From: Candidatus Hydrogenedentota bacterium
GTDB lineage: Bacteria > Hydrogenedentota > Hydrogenedentia > Hydrogenedentales > CAIZGN01
DNA: 35,231 bases
Assembly (NCBI GenBank): GCA_903932505.1
Contig: CAIZGN010000511.1
Span: forward strand, 1 to 35,231
Direction of reading: 5' to 3'
This document shows positions 1-7,193 of the stretch, piece by piece. Within the stretch, counting starts at the first letter, position 1. Each line of letters starts with the position of its first letter. The notes below the pieces were generated by a model. It ran no database searches. It saw nothing but the letters and a program-made list of their open reading frames with translations, and had not been told where the DNA came from. The translations under genes and the position numbers were made by a program.

Positions 1-262
1 GCAGCTCATGCTGCTCTATATGGCGATTTTGGGCGGGATAGGGACTGCGGGCGTTCCGGCGGCTTCGCTACCGTTCATCGTCGTGGTTCTCTCCACCGTC
101 GGGGTCAATCCTGCGCTCATAGCCCTCGTCATCGGGGTCGACCGAATTCTGGATATGTGCCGCACGGTGGTCAATGTGATCGGAGATCTGACCTGCGCGA
201 CCTATGTGGCGCGATCAGAAGGTGCAGAGCTCATGCCGGTGCTGACACCCACCGAGGAATAA
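1..262 (+). CDS. Dicarboxylate/amino acid:cation symporter, C-terminal fragment (cut by window edge)
   Basis: This is the last part of a sodium:dicarboxylate/amino-acid symporter of the DAACS (GltP/GltT/DctA) family, an inner-membrane carrier driven by Na+ or H+. The visible residues include the GTAGVPAAS hairpin-2 segment and the TM8 signature DRILDMCRTVVNVIGD, whose Asp and Asn residues belong to the substrate and cation sites in this family. The reading frame is open to the left window edge, so the start lies outside and only about 87 of roughly 400 or more residues are seen. It converges with the DUF5690 gene on the other strand with a 26-bp gap and no obvious terminator. The family call is secure; the substrate (glutamate, aspartate or C4-dicarboxylate) cannot be told from this fragment. 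Confidence 0.9.
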   Translation, partial: QLMLLYMAILGGIGTAGVPAASLPFIVVVLSTVGVNPALIALVIGVDRILDMCRTVVNVIGDLTCATYVARSEGAELMPVLTPTEE

Positions 263-288
263 AGTTCCCCTGCATTCACGAACGCCTG

Positions 289-1587
289 TCATGAAGCACG
301 AACTGCGGTCGATTCCGCTTTCTTTGCAGCCCGCGCAAAGTCCACGTAGCTTATGGCGAGAAGGACGATGCCGCAGACGCACAGCACGTAGCCAAATTGG
401 ATGAAGAATTCGAGGCGCGTGGCTTTGGCTTGGAAGATGTCCTTGTAGAGTTGCAGCACGGTCGAACCTGTATACCCGACAGCGTCACATACATAGATCG
501 CAAAAACGGCGGTTCCCACCGTGCGGGTTGCGGCAACCAGACGGTCGAAAAGCACGGATCCATAGGGCACGTAGGCGAGATACCCACCGAGACCGACCAA
601 AATCATCCAGGTAAAGCCACTGATCCACCCCGCTTGCAGAAGCAGTCCACTTGCGCCGATCAAGACACATCCCCCGATGAGCAGCCCATAAACCGCGAGC
701 AGGGCGAGGCGGTTGTTGCGTATCCACGATATCGGAATCAAGGTGGCAAGCACGCCAAATGCCACCCAGAATTCTGTTTTGGTGAAGACGCCCGGGGCTT
801 TTTCGTAACCAAGGGACTTAAACAATTCGACCCCATAATTGTCCCGGAAATCGCGGTAAGCGGTCAGGGCGAAATACACCACAAGAAGCAGCGACAGGCC
901 CACGGCAAAGCGGCGAATAAAGTCCCAGCGTTCCTTTCCGGTCATCGGACGCCGCAAGACGCGTTCTTCGATATCCGCGCGATTGGGGTCGGGCAGCATG
1001 TCCAGAACAAACGCCGACAGCATAAAAAATGGCAGGAAGACCGCTCCAGTAACAAAGGGCATCCAGTATTCTGGAACGCCCTGACTTAGAATGGAGCGCC
1101 CGACGTCTTTCACCACCCCGCTCGCGATGATAAAAGAACAACTCAGGCCCGCCAACTGGATTTCCGATGCCCGTCGACCTTCGAGATAGGCAACCACAAA
1201 TCCCCAAACCATCCCCAGAGGGAGACCGTTGAGAAAAATCGCTACGATTTTCCAGGGGTTGGGCAGCACCGCAAACAATAACAGGGCCGCCTCTGCGATG
1301 GCTATGGCCCCGATAAGGAAACTGAGACGTTGCCTGCGGCTGACTTCCGTGCATATTTTGATTCCGGCATATTTGGAGACGGTGTAGCCGATAATCTGGC
1401 TGATGACAAAAACGGTCTTGAGTTCCAAGAGACCACCAAAAACAGCCTCTCCAGGGTATAGGCCCGCCGTGAAGGGCTTGCGGAAAGCGTACATGCAGAA
1501 ATAGGTGGCAAACGATGCGGCCACAGCCCATGTCGTCAATACTGTGGAGGGCCACTGTTCGACCAGAGTTTGGATTCGTCTGCGCAT
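289..1587 (-). CDS. DUF5690 / MFS-like membrane transporter
   Basis: A 432-residue polytopic membrane protein with about 12 hydrophobic segments. The N-terminus contains FATYFCMYAFRKPFTAG, which I recognise as typical of DUF5690 proteins and similar to the first helix of organophosphate:phosphate antiporters in the major facilitator superfamily. A charged cytoplasmic loop (about residues 200-225) separates two six-helix halves, as expected for an MFS fold. The start is well supported because GGAGGA lies just upstream of the ATG. A TATAAT-like -10 box sits about 40 bp upstream, so it may be transcribed separately from the sulfatase-fold gene 138 bp away. The substrate is unknown; a sugar phosphate or other organic anion is a guess from the family resemblance. 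Confidence 0.8.
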   Translation of the reverse strand: MRRRIQTLVEQWPSTVLTTWAVAASFATYFCMYAFRKPFTAGLYPGEAVFGGLLELKTVFVISQIIGYTVSKYAGIKICTEVSRRQRLSFLIGAIAIAEAALLLFAVLPNPWKIVAIFLNGLPLGMVWGFVVAYLEGRRASEIQLAGLSCSFIIASGVVKDVGRSILSQGVPEYWMPFVTGAVFLPFFMLSAFVLDMLPDPNRADIEERVLRRPMTGKERWDFIRRFAVGLSLLLVVYFALTAYRDFRDNYGVELFKSLGYEKAPGVFTKTEFWVAFGVLATLIPISWIRNNRLALLAVYGLLIGGCVLIGASGLLLQAGWISGFTWMILVGLGGYLAYVPYGSVLFDRLVAATRTVGTAVFAIYVCDAVGYTGSTVLQLYKDIFQAKATRLEFFIQFGYVLCVCGIVLLAISYVDFARAAKKAESTAVRAS

Positions 1588-1624
1588 TCTTCCTCCGTTT
1601 CATGTCTCAATTTAGCGAACGTGG

Positions 1625-1630
1625 ATTATA
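1625..1630 (-). promoter_or_regulatory. Possible -10 box upstream of the DUF5690 gene
   Basis: On the minus strand the hexamer TATAAT lies about 38 bases upstream of the strong Shine-Dalgarno/ATG of the DUF5690 gene. No convincing -35 hexamer stands at 16-18 bases, so this is only a weak promoter candidate. The rest of the 138-bp gap (1588-1725) shows nothing else. Confidence 0.3.
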
Positions 1631-1725
1631 CGGAGCAAGTGTTAGAAATCTGTTAGACCAACTTGGAATCCGAGGAATTCGAAGAGTACTCCCGTTGCCT
1701 GAAACTCGCGAGCCATGCGATGCGC

Positions 1726-3864
1726 TTAGCGAAGATACCCCATGGAACGAAGCCGTTCCTGCATCTCCTCCTGAACACGTTGTACGTCCGGATCCGTGGC
1801 AGGAGTAGGTTCACCGCCGTGAATCTTTTGGGACCAGGCATCCAGTTGCTGAAAGAGCGGAGCGGCCATATCTTCAGCCCCCGGAAGAATGTTCGCCTGC
1901 TCCTTCGGATCGGCGGCAAGGTTGTGCAGCGCCAAAGGCGGCTCCCCATATCGTCGGATAAGCTTGAATTCGCCCTGTACGATGGCCTCGACCCCAACCT
2001 TGGTCTTTAGGCCGGTGGCATTGATAAACACGGGAGAACCGGCGAATTGCGAGCCTTCGGCCAACTGTGGAACGAGCGAGACGCCCTTCCACTCGCCAGC
2101 GGACGGCAGTCCCGCCAGCGCGGTGAGCGTTGGTGTGCAGTCGATGGCCGACACAGGGTTGGCAATCCGCTGATGCGCGACTCCTTTGCCCGCGATGAGC
2201 CAAGGCACGTGCACCAACTCGTTGTAGAGACTGTGGCCATGCCCCCATCGGCCATGGTCCCAGAGTTCCTCGCCGTGATCGGCTGTCACGCACACGATGG
2301 TTCGATCCCATTGCGCGGAGGCGTCTATCGCATCCAGCAACCGCCCGAAGCCCTCGTCCACGTAACGCATTTCGCCTTGATACAGGCTACGGACGTAGGC
2401 ACGGTCTTTCTCGGGAAGGGTATCGAGATCGGGTGGCGGAGCATCATATTGCCGACGAGCGGGCGCGAAGAAGGGCCATGCCCCCGTCAGCGTACGGTAT
2501 CGCGCCGGTGGATCGTAGGGATCGTGCGGATCCATGTAATGCACCCACAGAAAAATGGGACGTTGGCGTTCCGAGCGCAGGTATCGTAGCGCATATTCGG
2601 TGAGTATCCGGGTCGTATCAATCCATCGCAACGGCAAGATTCCCGAGAGGGCGGTTTCGGCAAGCGGTAGTTGGTGGAGAAAGCTCTGTGGGGTGTTTCT
2701 CTCCTCGTAATCCAACTGGAAGACGTGCTCGCAACCCGAGGTTGGTCCGCCGTTCCGGGTCAAGAGTAGGTTTGCCACCAGCCCAACTGTCTGGTACCCC
2801 GCGCTCCGGAATTGGTCTGCAAGTGTCGTGGCGGAATGCACATACCACCGGCGAGTTTCGGCCATGTCTGCCTCGGGATTGCCGGAGATTCCCACGGGAT
2901 ATTGCGAAGTAAGCAGGCCATACATCGAAGGGCAGGTCCATGGCGCGAGGGAATAGGCGTGGTCGAAGACTGTCCCACGCTCGGCCATTCGCTCGAATGC
3001 CGGAGTGGGTACGGGCCCCCCATAGACGCTGGACCAATTTGCCCGCATGGTATCGATGGTCACCATGAGCACATCGGGTTGCTTGAGGCGGGCGTGGCTC
3101 GCGGAGGGAAACGCATCCACGGTGGGCCCCGCAGCAAGGATCAACAGGGATACTGCGGATTGCGCCATTAACCACCGCGCACGGCCATTACGCCAAAGGA
3201 GCCATCCTGTCATCGCCAGTGGTACCGCTATGGATAGAAAGCTGGCGAGAAGTATTGTTCCTCGATGGGGGGACAGGAAGGCCAGACGCGTGGCGAGGTC
3301 GGACATCCCCATACCGGCGACCAGTGCCCCACCCCAAACGGCACCAAGCCATGGGATAGGTGCACGCGAGAAGGAGCGGGTGCGGGAAAGGAAGAGGGCT
3401 ATGCAGAAGAGTCCTCCGACGAAAAGAGGGAGGAACAGGAAACCGATCCTTGCGCGCGATGTGACATCGGGCGAAGATATAATCCACGCGCCCCCAATGC
3501 CCATGGCCGCGAGGAACCACAGGGTCGCCATGCAAAACCGCGCATGACGATTGAAAAAATGGCTCGAAATTCGACGCGACAGTCCGGCAAAGCACCATAG
3601 ACCCAGAAAAAGAACATACGCAACGAGCAGGACGCCTCCCCATTCCCGAAGGGACGGCGGCACCCAGTGTGCGTCCCGGTGTCCGCGTAACCAGTCGATA
3701 CAGACCCAGCCTATCGCAGTCAGCAACGAAAGAACGCCGTAGAACCAGGGGTCTATGTTATTTCCGGGGGCGGTACGCTGCATTTTGCTGTGCCTTGTGG
3801 CCATGTACGGCCGAACAATACGACCGTGTGGGGGGACAGCCAAGAGGGAAAGTGATGTCCACAT
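1726..3864 (-). CDS. Membrane-anchored sulfatase-fold hydrolase (alkaline phosphatase superfamily)
   Basis: A roughly 712-residue protein with five to six hydrophobic segments in its first 240 residues, followed by a sulfatase-like (alkaline phosphatase superfamily) domain. Visible metal-site motifs are VTIDTMRAN near residue 269, WTCPSM near 310 with Thr at the nucleophile position, HYMDPHDPY, and TADHGEELWDHGRWGHGH near 528. The C-terminus LRSMGYLR is common in this subgroup. Thr rather than Cys/Ser aligns with the formylglycine position, so hydrolysis or transfer of a phospho- or phosphono-ester is as likely as sulfate removal. The track ORF starts at 3900; I prefer the ATG at 3864 because GGAAGGA precedes it, but the start is uncertain. 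It lies 75 bp downstream of the methyltransferase gene, same strand, probably co-transcribed. It likely acts on periplasmic or surface polymers. Confidence 0.75.
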   Translation of the reverse strand: MWTSLSLLAVPPHGRIVRPYMATRHSKMQRTAPGNNIDPWFYGVLSLLTAIGWVCIDWLRGHRDAHWVPPSLREWGGVLLVAYVLFLGLWCFAGLSRRISSHFFNRHARFCMATLWFLAAMGIGGAWIISSPDVTSRARIGFLFLPLFVGGLFCIALFLSRTRSFSRAPIPWLGAVWGGALVAGMGMSDLATRLAFLSPHRGTILLASFLSIAVPLAMTGWLLWRNGRARWLMAQSAVSLLILAAGPTVDAFPSASHARLKQPDVLMVTIDTMRANWSSVYGGPVPTPAFERMAERGTVFDHAYSLAPWTCPSMYGLLTSQYPVGISGNPEADMAETRRWYVHSATTLADQFRSAGYQTVGLVANLLLTRNGGPTSGCEHVFQLDYEERNTPQSFLHQLPLAETALSGILPLRWIDTTRILTEYALRYLRSERQRPIFLWVHYMDPHDPYDPPARYRTLTGAWPFFAPARRQYDAPPPDLDTLPEKDRAYVRSLYQGEMRYVDEGFGRLLDAIDASAQWDRTIVCVTADHGEELWDHGRWGHGHSLYNELVHVPWLIAGKGVAHQRIANPVSAIDCTPTLTALAGLPSAGEWKGVSLVPQLAEGSQFAGSPVFINATGLKTKVGVEAIVQGEFKLIRRYGEPPLALHNLAADPKEQANILPGAEDMAAPLFQQLDAWSQKIHGGEPTPATDPDVQRVQEEMQERLRSMGYLR

Positions 3865-3939
3865 CGCATCCTTCCCATTGATCGAGTGCAATTGTAACAT
3901 TCAGTCCAGAAACGGACAAATCGCCTGCGGCTTGGTGGC

Positions 3940-5340
3940 TTACTCCGTCTGGGAGATTCTTTCCATGCGATAGAGGATACGCCCGCCGCCAGGTATGGGT
4001 TCCTTCTCGCAAACGACATACCAACGGGCAAAGGCGGACTCGAAGTGTTCCACGGAATAGCCGAAAAAGACGTCTTCCCTGCTTTCGAGGAGCCTTTGCG
4101 TTTGCGGATCGTCCTTGGGAATGAATTCGATGATGAGGCCGGGTGCCAGCCGAGCAAAACAAGCGGCCATCTTCGAAAAGGGAAGGTTGTTGCCAATCCC
4201 CAAGTGATGCACCAATGCCAAGGCCATGACGAGGTCCACGGGGCCGCGTTCGATCCATCCGCGCCGCTCCTCCTGCGCCCAGCCTAGATTGGGACTGGGG
4301 TTGGCGAGATCGAAACACAGAGGCAGAACGGATTCCATGCTCTCTTTACGAAAGGTCTGGTACATGAGTTCGACACAGGCGGGATCCATTTCGAAGGCGG
4401 TCACGTGCGCACCGACCTCAGCGGCAAGGCGGGCGTAACATCCTGTATTTGCCCCCAAGTCCCATACGGTCGTTGGGCGTATCGCTTGCAGAAAGCGTTT
4501 CACAAGCTCCTGCTTTTTTTGCACGCCCGCTTCCGTGTACGAATGGGTCTCGTAATAATCACTCCATTCAGAAACCGAATCCCGGAGTGAGAGCGCGTTG
4601 ATCGCGGCATCCAAGCTATCCAACAGACCCAGGTGGGCGTTGCGGCTGACGCGGGATTTGCCCGATGGTGCCCGGCCCTTCTTCTGCCGGACTTCGTCAC
4701 GGTGTTGGAACCAAGCCTGCGCGTGGAGGTGCAAGGCCAATCCTGGGCGCAGCCAGGTTTTTCGCGGCAGCAGCCGCGCCGCCAGCGTAACCGCGATGCC
4801 ATCCAAATGAATGCGCAGCAGCTGAGTAAGCCGGGTATCCACATGGGCCGAGAGTGCCAGAGGCGCGAGGAAATGTTGACAGAACTGCCGGTAGGCGGCC
4901 CAAGGCTTGCCCTCGACATACGGCTCGAACGAAAGGGTATCTATGAAGATGGGGCGGGGACCTTCAAAGACCACGTTATAGGCGCTGCAATCCTTGAGCA
5001 CCATGCCATGCCGGAGTGCGCGTCGTTGAACCTCGAGCGTAAGGCGGGCGGCGTCGCGCAACTGCGAGAAACACCACTCATAGGGGTAAGAAATGAAGGA
5101 CACCGGTTTCGGTTGAATAACAAAGACCGCTTCGGGTGTGCAGCCTTTCTCGATAGGCACTTCCGCGTGTTCGACCATCAGCTGGTCTTGAATGAGATCC
5201 TGATAGAGCCCCGTATCCATCAACCGGCGGTAGTTTTCGAGATAGACCGCGTGGATTTGCCGGAACAATACCCCGTTATCATCCCGGTATACGAAACCAG
5301 ATGGATCGCGAAAGGAGGCAGGATCGGGATTAGCGGTCAT
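3940..5340 (-). CDS. Kinase-like fold / class I SAM-dependent methyltransferase fusion (NoeA-like)
   Basis: A 466-residue protein. The C-terminal half is a Rossmann methyltransferase with motif I VWDLGANTGCY near residue 293, an acidic second strand (AFEMD) and a DLVMALALVHHL segment. The N-terminal half has LKDCSAYNVVF near residue 113 and IFIDTLSFE about 15 residues on. This spacing of Asp, Asn and a second Asp resembles the catalytic loop and metal-binding strand of aminoglycoside phosphotransferase-like kinases. The track ORF begins at 5511, but recognisable sequence starts only at MTANPDPASFRD, so I use the ATG at 5340, which overlaps the small upstream gene by 11 bp (translational coupling). 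Similar proteins are annotated nodulation protein NoeA-related methyltransferases. The substrate is unknown; sugar or polymer O-methylation is a guess from the context. Confidence 0.75.
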   Translation of the reverse strand: MTANPDPASFRDPSGFVYRDDNGVLFRQIHAVYLENYRRLMDTGLYQDLIQDQLMVEHAEVPIEKGCTPEAVFVIQPKPVSFISYPYEWCFSQLRDAARLTLEVQRRALRHGMVLKDCSAYNVVFEGPRPIFIDTLSFEPYVEGKPWAAYRQFCQHFLAPLALSAHVDTRLTQLLRIHLDGIAVTLAARLLPRKTWLRPGLALHLHAQAWFQHRDEVRQKKGRAPSGKSRVSRNAHLGLLDSLDAAINALSLRDSVSEWSDYYETHSYTEAGVQKKQELVKRFLQAIRPTTVWDLGANTGCYARLAAEVGAHVTAFEMDPACVELMYQTFRKESMESVLPLCFDLANPSPNLGWAQEERRGWIERGPVDLVMALALVHHLGIGNNLPFSKMAACFARLAPGLIIEFIPKDDPQTQRLLESREDVFFGYSVEHFESAFARWYVVCEKEPIPGGGRILYRMERISQTE

Positions 5341-5527
5341 GCGGCTTTTCTTGGTCGGGCGTGCGCCCCAACCAGCGCTGTACGGCCGACTTGACTCGCC
5401 TCCAGTACATCTTAAGTGTGAAAAGGCCACCCAAGACCAGACCAACGAGCGCCTGAAACACAATGGCACCGGTACCGGCATCGATATAGGCCAGCTTCGG
5501 GATTCGATCACTAAAGCACTGGGTCAT
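5330..5527 (-). CDS. Small single-TM protein coupled to the methyltransferase
   Basis: A 65-residue protein with the core YIDAGTGAIVFQALVGLVLGGLFTLKMYWRRVK: a short polar head, one hydrophobic segment (about residues 21-41) and a strongly basic cytoplasmic tail. I have seen similar tiny proteins (YxDPGTGS, FQ, a TM helix, LKxxWRRxK) next to sulfatase or methyltransferase genes, which supports a real gene rather than a chance ORF. It has a good ribosome binding site (GAGAGGA, 8 bases before ATG), and its stop lies 11 bp inside the methyltransferase gene. A role as membrane tether or partner of that enzyme is an inference; no known function is assigned. Confidence 0.7.
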   Translation of the reverse strand: MTQCFSDRIPKLAYIDAGTGAIVFQALVGLVLGGLFTLKMYWRRVKSAVQRWLGRTPDQEKPHDR

Positions 5528-5598
5528 GTTTCACATCCTCTCCGAATGTATCATAGAAATCAGGGGGCCCCATTTCAACTTTTGCGGCCGGGCGTAAT

Positions 5599-7185
5599 TC
5601 ACTTTCCATTGCGCACCACTATGCCCTTTGGGTTCTCGGCGTCGACCTGAAATATCTGGGGGCCTTGCGGCGGGGAAAGATAGGTTTCGTCCTTCAACGC
5701 CGGATAATCCAATCCGAGAAACTTGCGCAGGATAGCTCGGCAGGTATTGACGGGGGTGATCTCAGGATACAATACCCCTTCATAGGCGCGGTCGGGAAAA
5801 TACACCGCATTCAATATGGCGGTCCGGTCGCGAATCCAATCTTCCCATGTTCCGGTCCAGGGCCGCTCCGGGATGTCGTGGACGGTTTGCAAAGTGGTGC
5901 GGGGCCCGTGGTCGCCTTGGATGATAATGATCGAATTGGGATTACGCGCAAGAATGGCGGCCGTTACTTCGGGAATGCGCTTGCCAAGATATTCGCTTAC
6001 TGTCCGCCAGCCTTCCTTGTAGGGAAGCGGTTCGTCGAGTATCCGGCCATTGGCGGTGTAGTTGTGTGGTATATGGGGCGCGAGACAATGGGCGAGCACA
6101 TACATGGGTTTGGTGCTGCGCTCCAAGGACGACAATTGCTCGAGGATGAAGGGCACGCGAAAATGCCAACGTCCATTTTCCATTCGATTCACCACCGAAC
6201 GCCATGGGGTCATATCCGCCAGCGTCTTTTGGTAATGGGTCAATATGGACGCTCTCGGCCGGATCAGGCGATCGGCCTGCGCCGTCTCTGTCGCGGTGAC
6301 ACCCCAGTCGATGAGTGCCACGATTTCATAACCCTGCTGTTTCATCAGTGGCATCAGGGTGTTTTCTCTGATTAGGGTAAATAGTCCCGGGAGATCGGCA
6401 TCCAGACCTTCCGGTGCCATCGACAAATCGAGGTATTGCATGTTGAGTGTCGCGGACAGCGACAACAGTGTCTTCTGATAATTCGAGTGGCTCTGATCCG
6501 CGACGTAGAAGCCCTGTTTTCGTAAGGCATCGAGAAAAGGCGTATCATCGTAGCCAAAATAGTCGCGCAGGTAATCGGCGCGCGGAAACGAGTCGAAGAC
6601 CAGGAAATAGATGTCTGGCAGTGAAGCCGTGTCTTTGCGGGGTGGCGATGCGGCTACCTTAGTTGTGGTCGCTGGATGCGAGGTTTGCTGTTGCAGGAAC
6701 ATTCCGTGCGCCAGACCGGCGAGCAACGCGCCGACCACTGCGGCCGAACCCACATTCAGCGCTGTGGTAATGGGAGCCGCCAACGCCCACTGAACTCGAC
6801 GCAAGCGCCAGAGTACCGTCAAACCAAGGGCAATGGTCAACGCGCAAAGCAAACCCAATTTGAGTGAACCCACCATGGAGGAGAAGGCAAAGTGACTGCG
6901 GACGGTGTTCAGTATGAATCCGTACCCATAGAACGGAATCCAGAACAAGCTAATCGTCAGGCCGCGTAGGAGGCGGTCGGGCAGAATCGGCCATAATGCG
7001 AGCCACAGAAACATCGCCGTACCCAACATGATGACGATTGGAAGTATCGATTCGTAGGTCTGCACCCATCCATAGTTTGAAGCCTGTACGGATAGTACCG
7101 GGAAAATCGCCCACAGAAAGGGATGAAATACCCACGGTTGCCGCGTTGCGGGACTGGAAGGCTTTGATTCCATACTAAAGTTCAT
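5599..7185 (-). CDS. Membrane sulfatase-fold protein
   Basis: A 528-residue protein with about five to six transmembrane segments in the first 175 residues, then an extracytoplasmic alkaline-phosphatase-superfamily domain. Motifs seen: DIYFLVFDSFPRADYL (first metal Asp, near residue 192), SNYQKTLLSLSATLNM (Thr at the nucleophile position), and IIIIQGDHGPR near residue 421 (Asp-His metal ligands). The first two blocks match a group of membrane sulfatase-like proteins with the pattern YGYDxxPFLDALRxxGFYVADxSxSNY. The track ORF starts at 7233, inside the upstream gene; I prefer the ATG at 7185 because GGTAGGA, which itself contains the upstream stop codon, lies 6 bases before it. That arrangement indicates tight operon coupling with the GT-C-like gene. 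The substrate is unknown. Confidence 0.75.
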   Translation of the reverse strand: MNFSMESKPSSPATRQPWVFHPFLWAIFPVLSVQASNYGWVQTYESILPIVIMLGTAMFLWLALWPILPDRLLRGLTISLFWIPFYGYGFILNTVRSHFAFSSMVGSLKLGLLCALTIALGLTVLWRLRRVQWALAAPITTALNVGSAAVVGALLAGLAHGMFLQQQTSHPATTTKVAASPPRKDTASLPDIYFLVFDSFPRADYLRDYFGYDDTPFLDALRKQGFYVADQSHSNYQKTLLSLSATLNMQYLDLSMAPEGLDADLPGLFTLIRENTLMPLMKQQGYEIVALIDWGVTATETAQADRLIRPRASILTHYQKTLADMTPWRSVVNRMENGRWHFRVPFILEQLSSLERSTKPMYVLAHCLAPHIPHNYTANGRILDEPLPYKEGWRTVSEYLGKRIPEVTAAILARNPNSIIIIQGDHGPRTTLQTVHDIPERPWTGTWEDWIRDRTAILNAVYFPDRAYEGVLYPEITPVNTCRAILRKFLGLDYPALKDETYLSPPQGPQIFQVDAENPKGIVVRNGK

Positions 7186-7193
7186 TTGGATTC

